A stretch of 64,000 bases of DNA from Ryuthela nishihirai (Eukaryota; Arthropoda; Arachnida; Araneae; Heptathelidae): assembly GCA_038380435.1 (NCBI GenBank), contig JAWZYU010000011.1, forward strand, positions 87,272,501-87,336,500. Direction: 5' to 3'. Below are positions 10,961-21,289 of the stretch, piece by piece (positions within the stretch are counted from its first letter, which is position 1; each line of letters opens with the position of its first letter). The notes under the pieces were generated by a model that saw only the letters and a list, made by a program, of their open reading frames with translations, had not been told where the DNA came from and ran no database searches. The position numbers and the translations under genes are program-made.

Positions 10961-11395
10961 TCTTCGCTTGCAGCATCTTGTTTTCCTTGGCGACAGAGTT
11001 GCGCTTCCAGTTCCCATTCCATTTCCTCCCATGTAAAGTGGGAACGAACTTTTCATTTTCCCTTTCCGGCAAAATGAACTCATCTGAAATGATCCGCTCA
11101 CTTCCTCTCGCCTCGAGACAAGCCACTTCCTTCATTACGTCTCCCTCATTTCTATTATCTCCGAATCCTTTCTGTTAACAATCATAAAACTTCCTCCGAA
11201 TATAGATAAATTCGTCTCTGAAATTATTCTCCAATTTCGCCTCAAGCAATTTTCGAAACAGGTCGGTTGCTTGCGAGCGGAGCAATTTTTAGCCGCTCGT
11301 TTAGAAAGAAGAAACTTCCTCCAATTATTACTGCTCCTGGGAATTTCGAATTCAGTTTCTGGTTTTGTTTCATCCCCACAGATAACCATTATACA
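10961..11395. other. No gene recognised
   Basis: Short overlapping frames only. Nothing is supported. Confidence 0.3.
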
Positions 11396-11804
11396 CAACT
11401 TAGCTGCGGGGCGGGAGTGGCTCATTCGGTAGCGCGCCAGGCTCGTAATCTGTAGTTCTCAGGTTCGAGTCCCAGCTGGGTCAACGTTGAGATTTATCTC
11501 CGCAAAAATTCCCCGCCCTGCCCACGGTCAGTAGGGGACACCGATGGGCTTGGAAAGGCCGCCGTCCGTCGGATGGGACGTTAAGCCGTGGCCCCGTGTG
11601 AGGGAGAGACATACCCTGTGCACGTTAAAGAACACGCTGGATGGCCTTGACGGGAGGCTACCATCTGTCTCCCAACAGCTGTTCCAGTGGGTCCCCTCCC
11701 CCAACCTTCTCTGAGCCTTCGGGGTCCATGTGACCTGGCCATTTAGCCTATTGTGTGCAAAAAAGTGCCGCTCAGAGGTAAAACAATCAACCCAACTTAG
11801 CTGC
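11396..11804 (+). mobile_element. SINE family 1, full length with 12-bp target duplication
   Basis: The SINE occupies 11408-11792 and is flanked by the 12-bp direct repeat CAACTTAGCTGC. The tRNA-like head has an A box (GTGGCTCATTCGGTAGCG) and a B box (GGTTCGAGTCCC), with CTCGTAATCTG in the anticodon-arm position. The body runs through CCACGGTCAGTAGGGGACAC and AACAGCTGTTCCAGTGGG to a tail of AAAACAATCAACC. Pol III-type internal promoters and a target duplication show a LINE-dependent insertion. The tail is ACC-rich rather than poly(A), so the partner LINE should share a similar 3' end. Confidence 0.92.
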
Positions 11805-12289
11805 ACTACAATGGCAGCTATTAATCAACTTTCTGCATTGTATTTCTGCACTGCGCCCACTTCCACGGCGATTGATTTCGCCTCGGCTGACTTTCCTGTC
11901 TGTCAATTGACGATAAATTAAGGAAATTAAAATAACAGTCATGATTAAAATTAAGGACTAACTTTTGAATGATGAGACGCATTTGAAACACATTTTTTTC
12001 CATCACGTCGCCATGGTTACCTTTCAGATGCTTCGTCACTCATGCAGTTGCCATTTCTTGAAATCGAAAACCTTGAGAAGCAATTTTGCCGGAAGATAAC
12101 GAGGCATCCTCCAGTCACGTGATTTCTATTAACATATTCTTAAAAAGACAAATCAAGATTCAAAACTGATCACTCAACTCTTAATGCTGCAGATATTTTT
12201 TTCCTAATATTACACTCTTTGCACGCTGTCTCGATATCCACTGATGTTTCGATGACTGCATTCCTAAATGAGAGGAACGAAAGTTGCTT
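11805..12289. other. No gene recognised
   Basis: Unassigned sequence between two SINE copies. Confidence 0.35.
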
Positions 12290-12625
12290 TCTTCGCGTGA
12301 AGCTCGCAATCTGCTCTTCGTAGGTTCGACTCCCAACGGTTCCCGCGTCGAGATTTATCTCCGCTAAATTCCCCTCCTGCTTCTGTTGGAAATGCCTCCG
12401 TCCGTCGGATGGGATGTTAAGCCGTGGTTCTTTGCGCGGGAGAGCCATACCTTGCGCATATTTGAAGAGCACGCTGGCTGGCCTTGATGGGAGGATACTC
12501 TCTGTTTCCTAACGAGTGGCCAGTGGGTCCTCTTCTCCAACCTTCTCTGAGCCTTTGGGGTCCTTGTGACCTGCCCTTTAGCTCATTGTATGCAAAATAT
12601 TCCAGCTCAGAGAGGAAGTAACTCA
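12290..12625 (+). mobile_element. SINE family 1, old degenerate copy
   Basis: Retains the B-box region (AGGTTCGACTCCC near 12322) and the GAGATTTATCTCCGC block. It also has CCGTCCGTCGGATGGGA and CCAACCTTCTCTGAGCC, and an end like CTCAACCCC. Many substitutions and small gaps mark it as older than the copies at 11.4 and 60.9 kb. The A-box half of the head is largely unrecognisable. Confidence 0.8.
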
Positions 12626-13641
12626 ACCCCAATCCTAAATCCTAATATCTCCCAATCCCCAATGGTCAGTTTAGTCTTCCTACATTTAATGCTCGATTCG
12701 TAGCTCCATTTCGCAAAAATTTATTATTTAATTTATAATTAAAATACGGAAGTCACAAGAACTTCAGAAATTAATAATTAAGAAAGCATTCAAAAATATT
12801 AATACAATTCAAGTCGTAAAAATGCAATAGCACTAGTCGTCGTGCATTATACGGTTATCATCTGTTGAGAATTAAAATAATCCCACACGCAACGGGCTAA
12901 CCTACGTAGCTGATCACTGATTGGTGTAGCCATTGTTCAAGCACGAAAGACCTAACAGCAGCTATATAGAAAGTGGAAATTTAACGAATCTATCTTAAAT
13001 TTAATCTTTCCTATCTTTTTCTTGACTCTTGATTCGTGGGCAGTGTCAGTTATAGGAAGGGGGCCATGACCCCTCCCCCCTCGAAAAAACTTGCGAGCCT
13101 TTTTTTCCCCCATTCCAACTGCTACTTTTACATATTTGAAAAAATTATCTTCAAGGGAGATATTGTCGCCATTTACTTTTCTAGGATGCGAAAAACTCCT
13201 GCAATATCCCGGAAACCAAATGACAAGCTGTTAAAAGGATCTTGATTACTAAATGGTCGATTAGTAAAACTAAGAGCGTCAGTTCCGAATTCTGGAATGA
13301 AGACAAATTCGGGATCTGTTCTTGGACAGGAAGTGGTTTCAATTCAACTTTGATTAAATGCTATCTGAGATACTTCTGAATGCTCAGTCCGCTGAGAGCA
13401 ACATCCCTGCTGAGACAGCTACGAAGTGGGCGGGAAGTGTCATCGCCTGTCAAACAAATCGTTAGCTCAAGCTCAGTTTGTTGCCATCCAACGTCACCAC
13501 CCACTTCCGAGATAACGTTTGGGGAGTGGAATTTTTCTTTTTTAAGAGACTCAATCTGCTGGATGTCACTAAAGGGACATTTTAATAACACAGCTAAAGT
13601 GTTCCTTAGTAAAACTAAAAAATTTAGATCTTCTGCGTTAA
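12626..13641. other. No gene recognised
   Basis: AT-rich, then a C-run near 13075. Overlapping frames at 13361-13682 on both strands show no domain. Near 13578 the sequence TTTAATAACACA matches part of the minisatellite that follows. Confidence 0.35.
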
Positions 13642-15865
13642 ATACTCCATTTAATAACACAATAAACTCATACTCCATTTAATAACACAATAAACTCATA
13701 CTCCATTTAATAACACAATAAACTCATACTCCATTTAATAACACAATAAACTCATACTCCATTTAATAACACAATAAACTCATACTCCATTTAATAACAC
13801 AATAAACTCATACCCATTTAATAACACAATAAACTCATACTCCGTTTAATAACACAATAAACTCATACTCCATTTAATAACACAATAAACTCATACTCCG
13901 TTTAATAACACAATAAACTCATACTCCATTTAATAACACAATAAACTCATACTCCTTTTAATAACACAATAAACTTATACCCATTTAATAACACAATAAA
14001 CTCATACTCCATTTAATAACACAATAAACTCATATTCTATTTAATAACGCAATAAACGCATACTCCGTTTAATAACACAATAAACTCATACTCCATTTAA
14101 TAACACAAACTCATACTCCATTTAATAACACAATAAACTCATACTCCATTTAATAACACAATAAACTCATATTCCATTTAATAACACAATAAACTCGTAC
14201 TCCATTTAATAACACAATAAACTCATACTCCGTTTAATAACACAATAAACTCATACTCCATTTAATAACACAATAAACTCATACTGCATTTAATAACACA
14301 ATAAACTCATACTCCATTTAATAACACAATAAACTCATACTCCATTTAATAACACAATAAACTCATACTCCATTTAATAACACAATAAACTCATACTCCA
14401 TTTAATAACACAATAAACTCATACTCCATTTAATAACACAATAAACTCATACTCCATTTAATAACACAATAAACTCATACTCCGTTTAATAACAATAAAC
14501 TCATACTCCGTTTAATAACACAATAAACTCATACTCCATTTAATAACACAATAAACTCATACTCCGTTTAATAACACAATAAACTCATACCCATTTAATA
14601 ACACAATAAACTCATACTCCGTTTAATAACACAATAAACTCATACTCCATTTAATAACACAATAAACTCATACTCCGTTTAATAACACAATAAACTCATA
14701 CTCCGTTTAGTAACACAATAAACTCATACTCCATTTAATAACACAATAAACTCATACTCCATTTAATAACACAATAAACTCATACTCCTTTTAATAACAC
14801 AATAAACTCATACCCATTTAATAACACAATAAACTCATACTCCATTTAATAACACAATAAACTCATATTCTATTTAATAACGCAATAAACTCATACTCCA
14901 TTTAATAACACAATAAACTCATACTCCGTTTAATAACACAATAAACTCATACTCCATTTAATAACACAATAAACGCATACTCCGTTTAATAACACAATAA
15001 ACTCATACTCCATTTAATAACACAAACTCATACTCCATTTAATAACACAATAAACTCATACTCCATTTAATAACACAATAAACTCATATTCCATTTAATA
15101 ACACAATAAACTCGTACTCCATTTAATAACACAATAAACTCATACTCCGTTTAATAACACAATAAACTCATACTCCATTTAATAACACAATAAACTCATA
15201 CTGCATTTAATAACACAATAAACTCATACTCCATTTAATAACACAATAAACTCATACTCCATTTAATAACACAATAAACTCATACTCCGTTTAATAACAC
15301 AATAAACTCATACCCATTTAATAACACAATAAACTCATACTCCGTTTAATAACACAATAAACTCATACTCCGTTTAATAACACAATAAACTCATACTTCA
15401 TTTAATAACACAATAAACTCATACTCCATTTAATAACACAATAAACTCATACTCCGTTTAATAACACAATAAACTCATACTTCATTTAATAACACAATAA
15501 ACTCATACTCCATTTAATAACACAATAAACTCATACTCCGTTTAATAACACAATAAACTCATACTTCATTTAATAACACAATAAACTCATACCCATTTAA
15601 TAACACAATAAACTCATACTCCATTTAATAACACAATAAACTCATACTCCTTTTAATAACACAATAAACTCATACCCATTTAATAACACAATAAACTCAT
15701 ACTCCATTTAATAACACAATAAACTCATATTCTCTTTAATAACGCAATAAACTCATACTCCATTTAATAACACAATAAACTCATACTCCATTTAATAACA
15801 CAATAAACTCATATTCTATTTAATAACGCAATAAACTCATACTCCATTTAATAACACAATAAACC
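13642..15865. repeat. 28-bp minisatellite, roughly 79 units
   Basis: Tandem array of a 28-bp unit: ATACTCCATTTAATAACA followed by CAATAAACTC. Variants at the fourth to sixth bases (CCATTT, CCGTTT, CCTTTT, TTCATT) and 27-bp units (ACCCATTT) are spread through it. Rare markers recur in the same order in separate blocks, showing segmental duplication. Units abut, so this is not a CRISPR-like array. No coding function is apparent. Confidence 0.95.
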
Positions 15866-16494
15866 TTATTGCACGGCCCCGCCAAAAACAATCAATCAAG
15901 GGGCCAATTGAGCCGCCATAGCACTGAGCAATATTCCGGTGAGCCAGTGATACCTGGGCCGCTTGAGGCAACAGATTTTAAGGACTATAAAAATCTCGTA
16001 ATTTTTTAATACACCCATTCCTCGATTTACAGGGTAGATAAGTTCCGGGAAATCGTGTAAATTGAACCCTTGCAAATCAAAACAGACAATTTATGGATAA
16101 AACGGGAGGAAGGTCCGAAAATAATCCTTGCTGTGGAAAAAAAGGTACATTGAAAGTTTCATTGACATATATTTATCTAAAATGTCAATTCAGCAGTAAT
16201 AACAAGCATTAATGTAACATTATTTTGTATTTTATTTGCACCAGTTCGGATAAGCTTAGATTAATTTCTCGTAAATTTCTTTTTGTCACGAAAAATACGT
16301 ATCGTTAATGCAGACGTACATCTATCGAATCTGAAGACGAAATTTGAAAGAAGGATATTGATGAACGGAATATAGATTAGAAATTAAACATTTGTACCAG
16401 CACTTAGGTCTATAAATGGTTGCTAGGTAGTCACTGGAAGGAGAGGTATGAAACGACCCCCTGTGATGATGCATAGAACCGGACAGGCCTAGCA
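15866..16494. other. Spacer with a Tigger/pogo-like terminal fragment
   Basis: At about 16018-16078 the sequence CCTCGATTTACAGGG, followed by TAAGTTCCGGGAAATCGTG, resembles the terminal region of TcMar-Tigger elements. The mate terminus is not seen. The remainder is unassigned. Confidence 0.35.
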
Positions 16495-17084
16495 CCTAAT
16501 GTCCGACCCCGCCTTCTCGTGGTGCAGACCGTTAGTACATTTCAAAAGAGATACTCTCTTGTGGAAGTGAACGGAAGGGGAGGGCTGCCAGATTAATGTG
16601 GCCTACTGATCTGGACAACTATGGCTACTTTTCTTTTTTTTCTACCCTGCTGAGGAGTGGTCAACCACACAGGGTCCTGGTGCTGACCATATAAACCTAC
16701 TGGACTGGACAGATATATGGCTCTGAGCTTGATTATGGATCCTGATTTTGCTGCACTGGTGGGCTTCTGTGGAGGGAAAATCTTCCGCTGTGTTTTCTGT
16801 TTGTTTGTGGGTTGACAGCCCCAAGTGAATAGATTCACAGGATATGTTTATCAGCTGGTGGATAATCCTGAGCAGAGGTCATCGCAGGCACCTGAACTCT
16901 TTGCTTCTATTGGCATCGTCAAATTCTACATTGGAGGAAGTCTTCCAGTGTAGATGGCTTCAGCCTTTAGTGGTGGGGGAACGGGTCTTTGCCCCATGTC
17001 TGCGATTAGGGGGCTATTCTATTATTATTGTCGGCATTCCCTCTCCCAATAAACAGTTTTTTTAAACATCCCACTAACCATTTT

Positions 17085-19890
17085 CTCTCCATAGGTAGTT
17101 GGAGTGTGAGGACTCTGCACAGAGCTTTTATTCTTGATGTCCTCACACAAGAATTACACCATTATAGTTTAGATATTCTCGGCTTGCAAGAGACCAGATG
17201 GACAGATAAAGGTCAGATTCTTAAAAATAATCTTAAATTTCTCTTTTCAGGGAGGGACGACAATAAGCATCACCAAGGCGTGGGTCTGCTTCTCAACAGA
17301 CACGCTAGTGATGCTCTTCTAGGATATGAGTGCATTAATGAAAAGTTTCTTAGCAAAATTTCACACAAGCGTTAAAGACTTGAATGTTATCTGCTGTTAT
17401 GACCCACTGAGGATGCCGATGAGGATGAGAAGGATAGGTTTTATGAACAACTTCGGGATATTTTGAATTCTGTCAAGAAAGGAGATATTGTTCTTGGTGA
17501 CTTCAATGGCAAAGTTGGTACTGACTCTGACCTTTGGGGAAGAGTAATAGGCCCTTTTGGTATTGGTAGCTGCAATGGCAATGGGCAACGTATCCTACAG
17601 GTAAGTAAACTCAATGGATTCAGAATAACTAACACTTATTACAAACACCGCGACATACATAAGTACACATGGGTTTCACCTGATGGGCTGCATAAGAATA
17701 TGATTGATTACATATTAATTAACAGCAAATGGGCTAGTTCTGTTAGGAATACCAGGGCATATAGGAGAGCTGAAATTGGATCTGACCATTACCTTGTTAA
17801 AAGTTTCTTGCAACTTACTCTTAAAAAGTGTTGTGCTAAGGTTAAAAAATTTACTTTTAATACTGAAGCTCTGAAAGATAGCCAAAGCTTACCATGATAG
17901 GTTACTTAGTCATTATGACAGTCATGGTATGCTTACTACTGAAGTTGAGGAAGAATGGGATCATTTTAAACAGGCTTTTTTGGACACTAACACTACTCTT
18001 TTGGGAAAAAAGGAGCAGAAGAGACGGAATTACCTCAGTGATAACGCACTTGAGCTTATGTCGGAAAGAAAGAACTGCAGGAATGTCCTTAATCAATACC
18101 CTACTAGTCCTAATAGAAAGCATTACAGAGAACTTAATAAATGTGTAAAAGATTAGTTAGCTGCTGATAAGAATCTGTGCCTTGATGGTTTGGCTGACAT
18201 AGCCGAGGAAGCAGTTAGACAGCAGAACAGCAGAGAGCTGTACCAGATAGTTAATGTTTCGTGTGGGAGAAAGCGGACAGGCATACAAGGATTGAAGGAT
18301 AAACAAGGTAAGGTTATAGAAGGGGAGGATTCTGTTATGGCTAGGTGGGCTGAGCATTTTGGTGATGTTCTAAACAATGTAGTTATTTCTACTCCCATTG
18401 TTTGCAATGATGATAAATGCATTGGTGGCTTTAATGTTAGCCCTAAAACACAATCTGAAGTTATTTTGGCTGTTTCTAAACTTAAACTACATAAATCCCC
18501 AGGGGTAGATGAAATTCCTACCGAAATGCTTAGAGCTGGGAATGTTTCGGTTACCACTTGGATGACTGAAATTCTGAATATCTTTTATGATAACGGCATG
18601 GTTCCTAAGGATTTTACCAGAGCTATTGTTATCCCTATTTTCAAAAAAGGTGATCGCAGTTCTTGTGATAACTATAGGGGTATCAGCCTACTCTCTGTTC
18701 CAGGTAAAGTTCTTTCCATGATTGTGCTTAATAGAATTAAGAATCTGGTTGACAATCAGTTGCGTGATGAGAAAATACGGATTCAGAAGTGGTAGGGGAT
18801 GTGTGGATCAGATATTTTCACTTAGGAAGATTCTTGAGAAATGTTTAGAGTTTCAGAAACCTTTGGTTGCTAGCTTTGTTGATTTCAAAAAGGCTTTCGA
18901 CTCTGTTGATCGTCATAATTTGTGGTTGATAGTGAAATCATATAGTGTACCTGACAAATTAGTTAACATAATGAAAGCTCTCTGTAATAACACTGAGTCG
19001 TGTGTGAGAGTTGGTAAGGCTTGTAGCAATTGGTTTAGCATTGCTTCTGGTGTTCGACAAGGGTGCATTTTGTCTCCTTTTCTCTTTAGTTTGGTTATAG
19101 ATTATGTTATGCGAAATTCACTTCAAGGGAAAGATTTTGACCTTAAATGGACTGGAGGTACGAAAATTTCTGATTTAGCCCTTTGGCAAATGATGTTGAT
19201 GAGATGAACTCTTTCATTCGAGCTGTTGATGAGACTGGTAGTCGAGTAGGTTTGGTTATAAAACTAAAGTGATGAAAATTGATCAGGCAGGCTGTGATTC
19301 AATTAATCTGAATGGTTGCAGTCTTGAGCAGGTGTCACAGTTTAATTATCTTGGGAGCTATGTAACAGATAATGGTGATGTGTGGCATGAGAATAACAGA
19401 CGAATAGGGATTGCTGCCGGGACTTTTAAGAATCTATGGAGAGTGTGGAGAAATAGGCGTATACACCTAAAGAATAAAATTAGACTGTATTGTAGTTTGG
19501 TTCTTTCTAGGGTTAGTTATGGTAGTTAAACTTGGACAATTTGTAAACAAGATAACAGGAAACTTGATGCTTTTGATTCCAGATGCTTACGCAGTATCTT
19601 GGGCATTAGGTGGTTCAACTTTGTAACTAATGATGAGGTTAGGCAAAGGAGTTTGCAACCTCCTTTAAGCAGCATATTTTTCAGAGAGAGACTCCGTTGG
19701 TTTGGCCATGTTGCCCGTATGAATAATTATAGATTGGCGAATAGGGTTATGAACAGTGTGCCTAAAGGCCTCAGAAAGAAGTGGAGACCTAGGATGCGGT
19801 GGGCAGACAATGTCAAACAGGACCTTTTTAGAATTGGTGTGCAGTGGCCAGATGCAGTATATGTAGCTCAGGATAGACTTGCTTGAAGAA
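17085..19890 (+). pseudogene. RTE-like ORF2 (endonuclease and reverse transcriptase), copy 1
   Basis: The APE-type endonuclease is readable in pieces: GSWSVRTLH (17098-17124), QETRWT (about 17190), LGDFNGKVG (about 17492), then IDYILIN and GSDHYLVKS (about 17700-17805). The usual Asn of the first motif (WNVRTL) is Ser here. RT blocks follow: IPIFKKGDRSSCDNYRGISL (about 18630-18690), then GRGCVDQIF, then FVDFKKAFDSVD (about 18870-18910), then SGVRQGCILSPFLFSL (about 19045-19095). The next box should hold YADD. Instead KISDLALWQ at 19162-19190 shows it is deleted. Breaks occur near 17375-17460, 17880, 18155, 18780, 19207 and 19530. The C-terminal part (RWFGHVARM, about 19697) is still readable. 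It cannot encode an active enzyme. Confidence 0.88.
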
Positions 19891-19934
19891 CTAAATTGCA
19901 CGGTCTGGTTGGCCCTCCGTAACCCATGGCTGCT

Positions 19935-19935
<1 letters not shown>

Positions 19936-20031
<96 letters not shown>
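19936..20031 (+). repeat. (GAT)n microsatellite, LINE 3' tail
   Basis: About 32 GAT triplets, with one GGT, directly after the RTE-like 3' end CATGGCTGCTT. Copy 2 carries only a few triplets at the same place, so the tract expanded after insertion. The Asp run it would encode is not a protein feature. Confidence 0.95.
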
Positions 20032-21281
20032 CAGCACTTAGTGGTTTCTTTTGTAAAATTAGAATTTATATGATATTACGAATCAGTTATATTTAGCCTA
20101 TATAAAACTTGTTGCTAAAAATGAGATAAAACATTGTTTTCACTAATCTGAAAAATTCAGTCTAGAAAAGTCATATCTCGCTGTCGATTCAAAACAGGCT
20201 TCATTTCATTAAGATGTCACGAGACAGATTGCATTACAATGGCAAGAATGTAATTTTAACGAAGGAATATAAATATAACTTGCTGCTGATGACGATTTTC
20301 CTAATATAGAAATAGACTGATAGTATTAATATCTATTTCTCTTCATAAAACAAATGCACCTATTAAGCCTTCTTTCAAACAATGCAGCCCAAAGAGTTTA
20401 CCACCGATTAGCAAATCAGAAGTAATCCTCTTAGTAATTAAAGCTCGTGAATGTGGCGATGCGATGGCCATAAAAGGACTGCAAAAGACAATCTGGGGGA
20501 TGACGATAAACACAGCAGGAGGACAAATAAGGCAACAATAGGTTGAATATGTGGGAACGGAGCTGCCAGCTTTCACGAATTTTGAAACCCCATATGTATC
20601 ACAAGTAGTACTCTGAAATCCTTTCAACATGCGAAGAAGTGTTTGTGTAAAGAGTGGGGGGGGGGACGTGGAGAAACGAGTAAGCAGAATGTTTTATCAC
20701 TGGATACCAACCACGATGTTATTTGGGAAACACTGAACTTTCTGGCTTGGCTAACATTAGCGGTTCTCATTAATCTTGAATGGCGAGATCATTCACTAAA
20801 TGGTGCACTTCAACTTTCCAGAAATTGGCTCCTTCAGCGAAGATGTTCTCTCATCAGCTGGCGGAGGACTAAGATAATGAGGACGACTTTCAGTGAGCAG
20901 TTCTTCGTGGTCCATGGGAGGCTGTGGGACGAGGTGGTAGTGATTTGGTGTGGGGACACGTAATGGGGGGAGAGCTCATTAACCCTAAGAACGGATGAAA
21001 TAGTATAACCACACTAAAAGTTATCTGAAGTTAGGCGTATTCATATATCGTGAACCGTCGCTTATTAAACTAACAGGCTCCTATCAGAGCTCTGTGAAAA
21101 GCAGCTGCTTGAGGGGTAATTTTTTGTCTATTTATTAAGGCAGACAGTTACGAACCATTATCATTGAGCTTTGTACGGAATTGGAGAGTCTGCCTCTAAA
21201 TGCTTTGCCAGTGGAAAAGTGTGGCTAGGGATGTTGCTTATTTTCTCCGAGCATAGGGGGAAAAACAAATCTGCTCTACGT
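20032..21281. other. Spacer between inverted LINE copies, with a SINE 2 fragment
   Basis: Mostly unassigned. At about 21068-21145 a 3' fragment of SINE family 2 is readable on the plus strand (ACAGGCTCCTATCAGAG, then AGCAGCTGCTTGAGGGG). Other short frames have no recognisable content. Confidence 0.5.
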
Positions 21282-21289
21282 GTTCATCA

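Larger units (their letters stand above)
16495..20031 (+). mobile_element. RTE-like LINE copy 1, near full length, defective
   Basis: Starts at CCTAATG, the same 5' point as copy 2, includes a 5' region of about 560 bp, one ORF2 region and a 3' end in a (GAT)n tract. An endonuclease plus reverse transcriptase in one ORF with a trinucleotide tail fits the RTE clade. It is about 3.5 kb. Frameshifts and stops break the ORF, and the RT catalytic box is deleted. Copy 2 is a close relative inverted about 1.25 kb downstream. Confidence 0.85.

Noticed and set aside
11408..11482. tRNA gene
   Set aside because: A and B boxes are present but the cloverleaf is decayed, and the sequence continues into a SINE body with target duplication. 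The same applies to all SINE 2 heads.
13642..15865. CRISPR-like array because of a 28-bp repeat
   Set aside because: Units abut with no spacers and the genome is eukaryotic; it is a minisatellite.
19879..20073. Protein with a long Asp run
   Set aside because: The run is the translated (GAT)n tail of the LINE.
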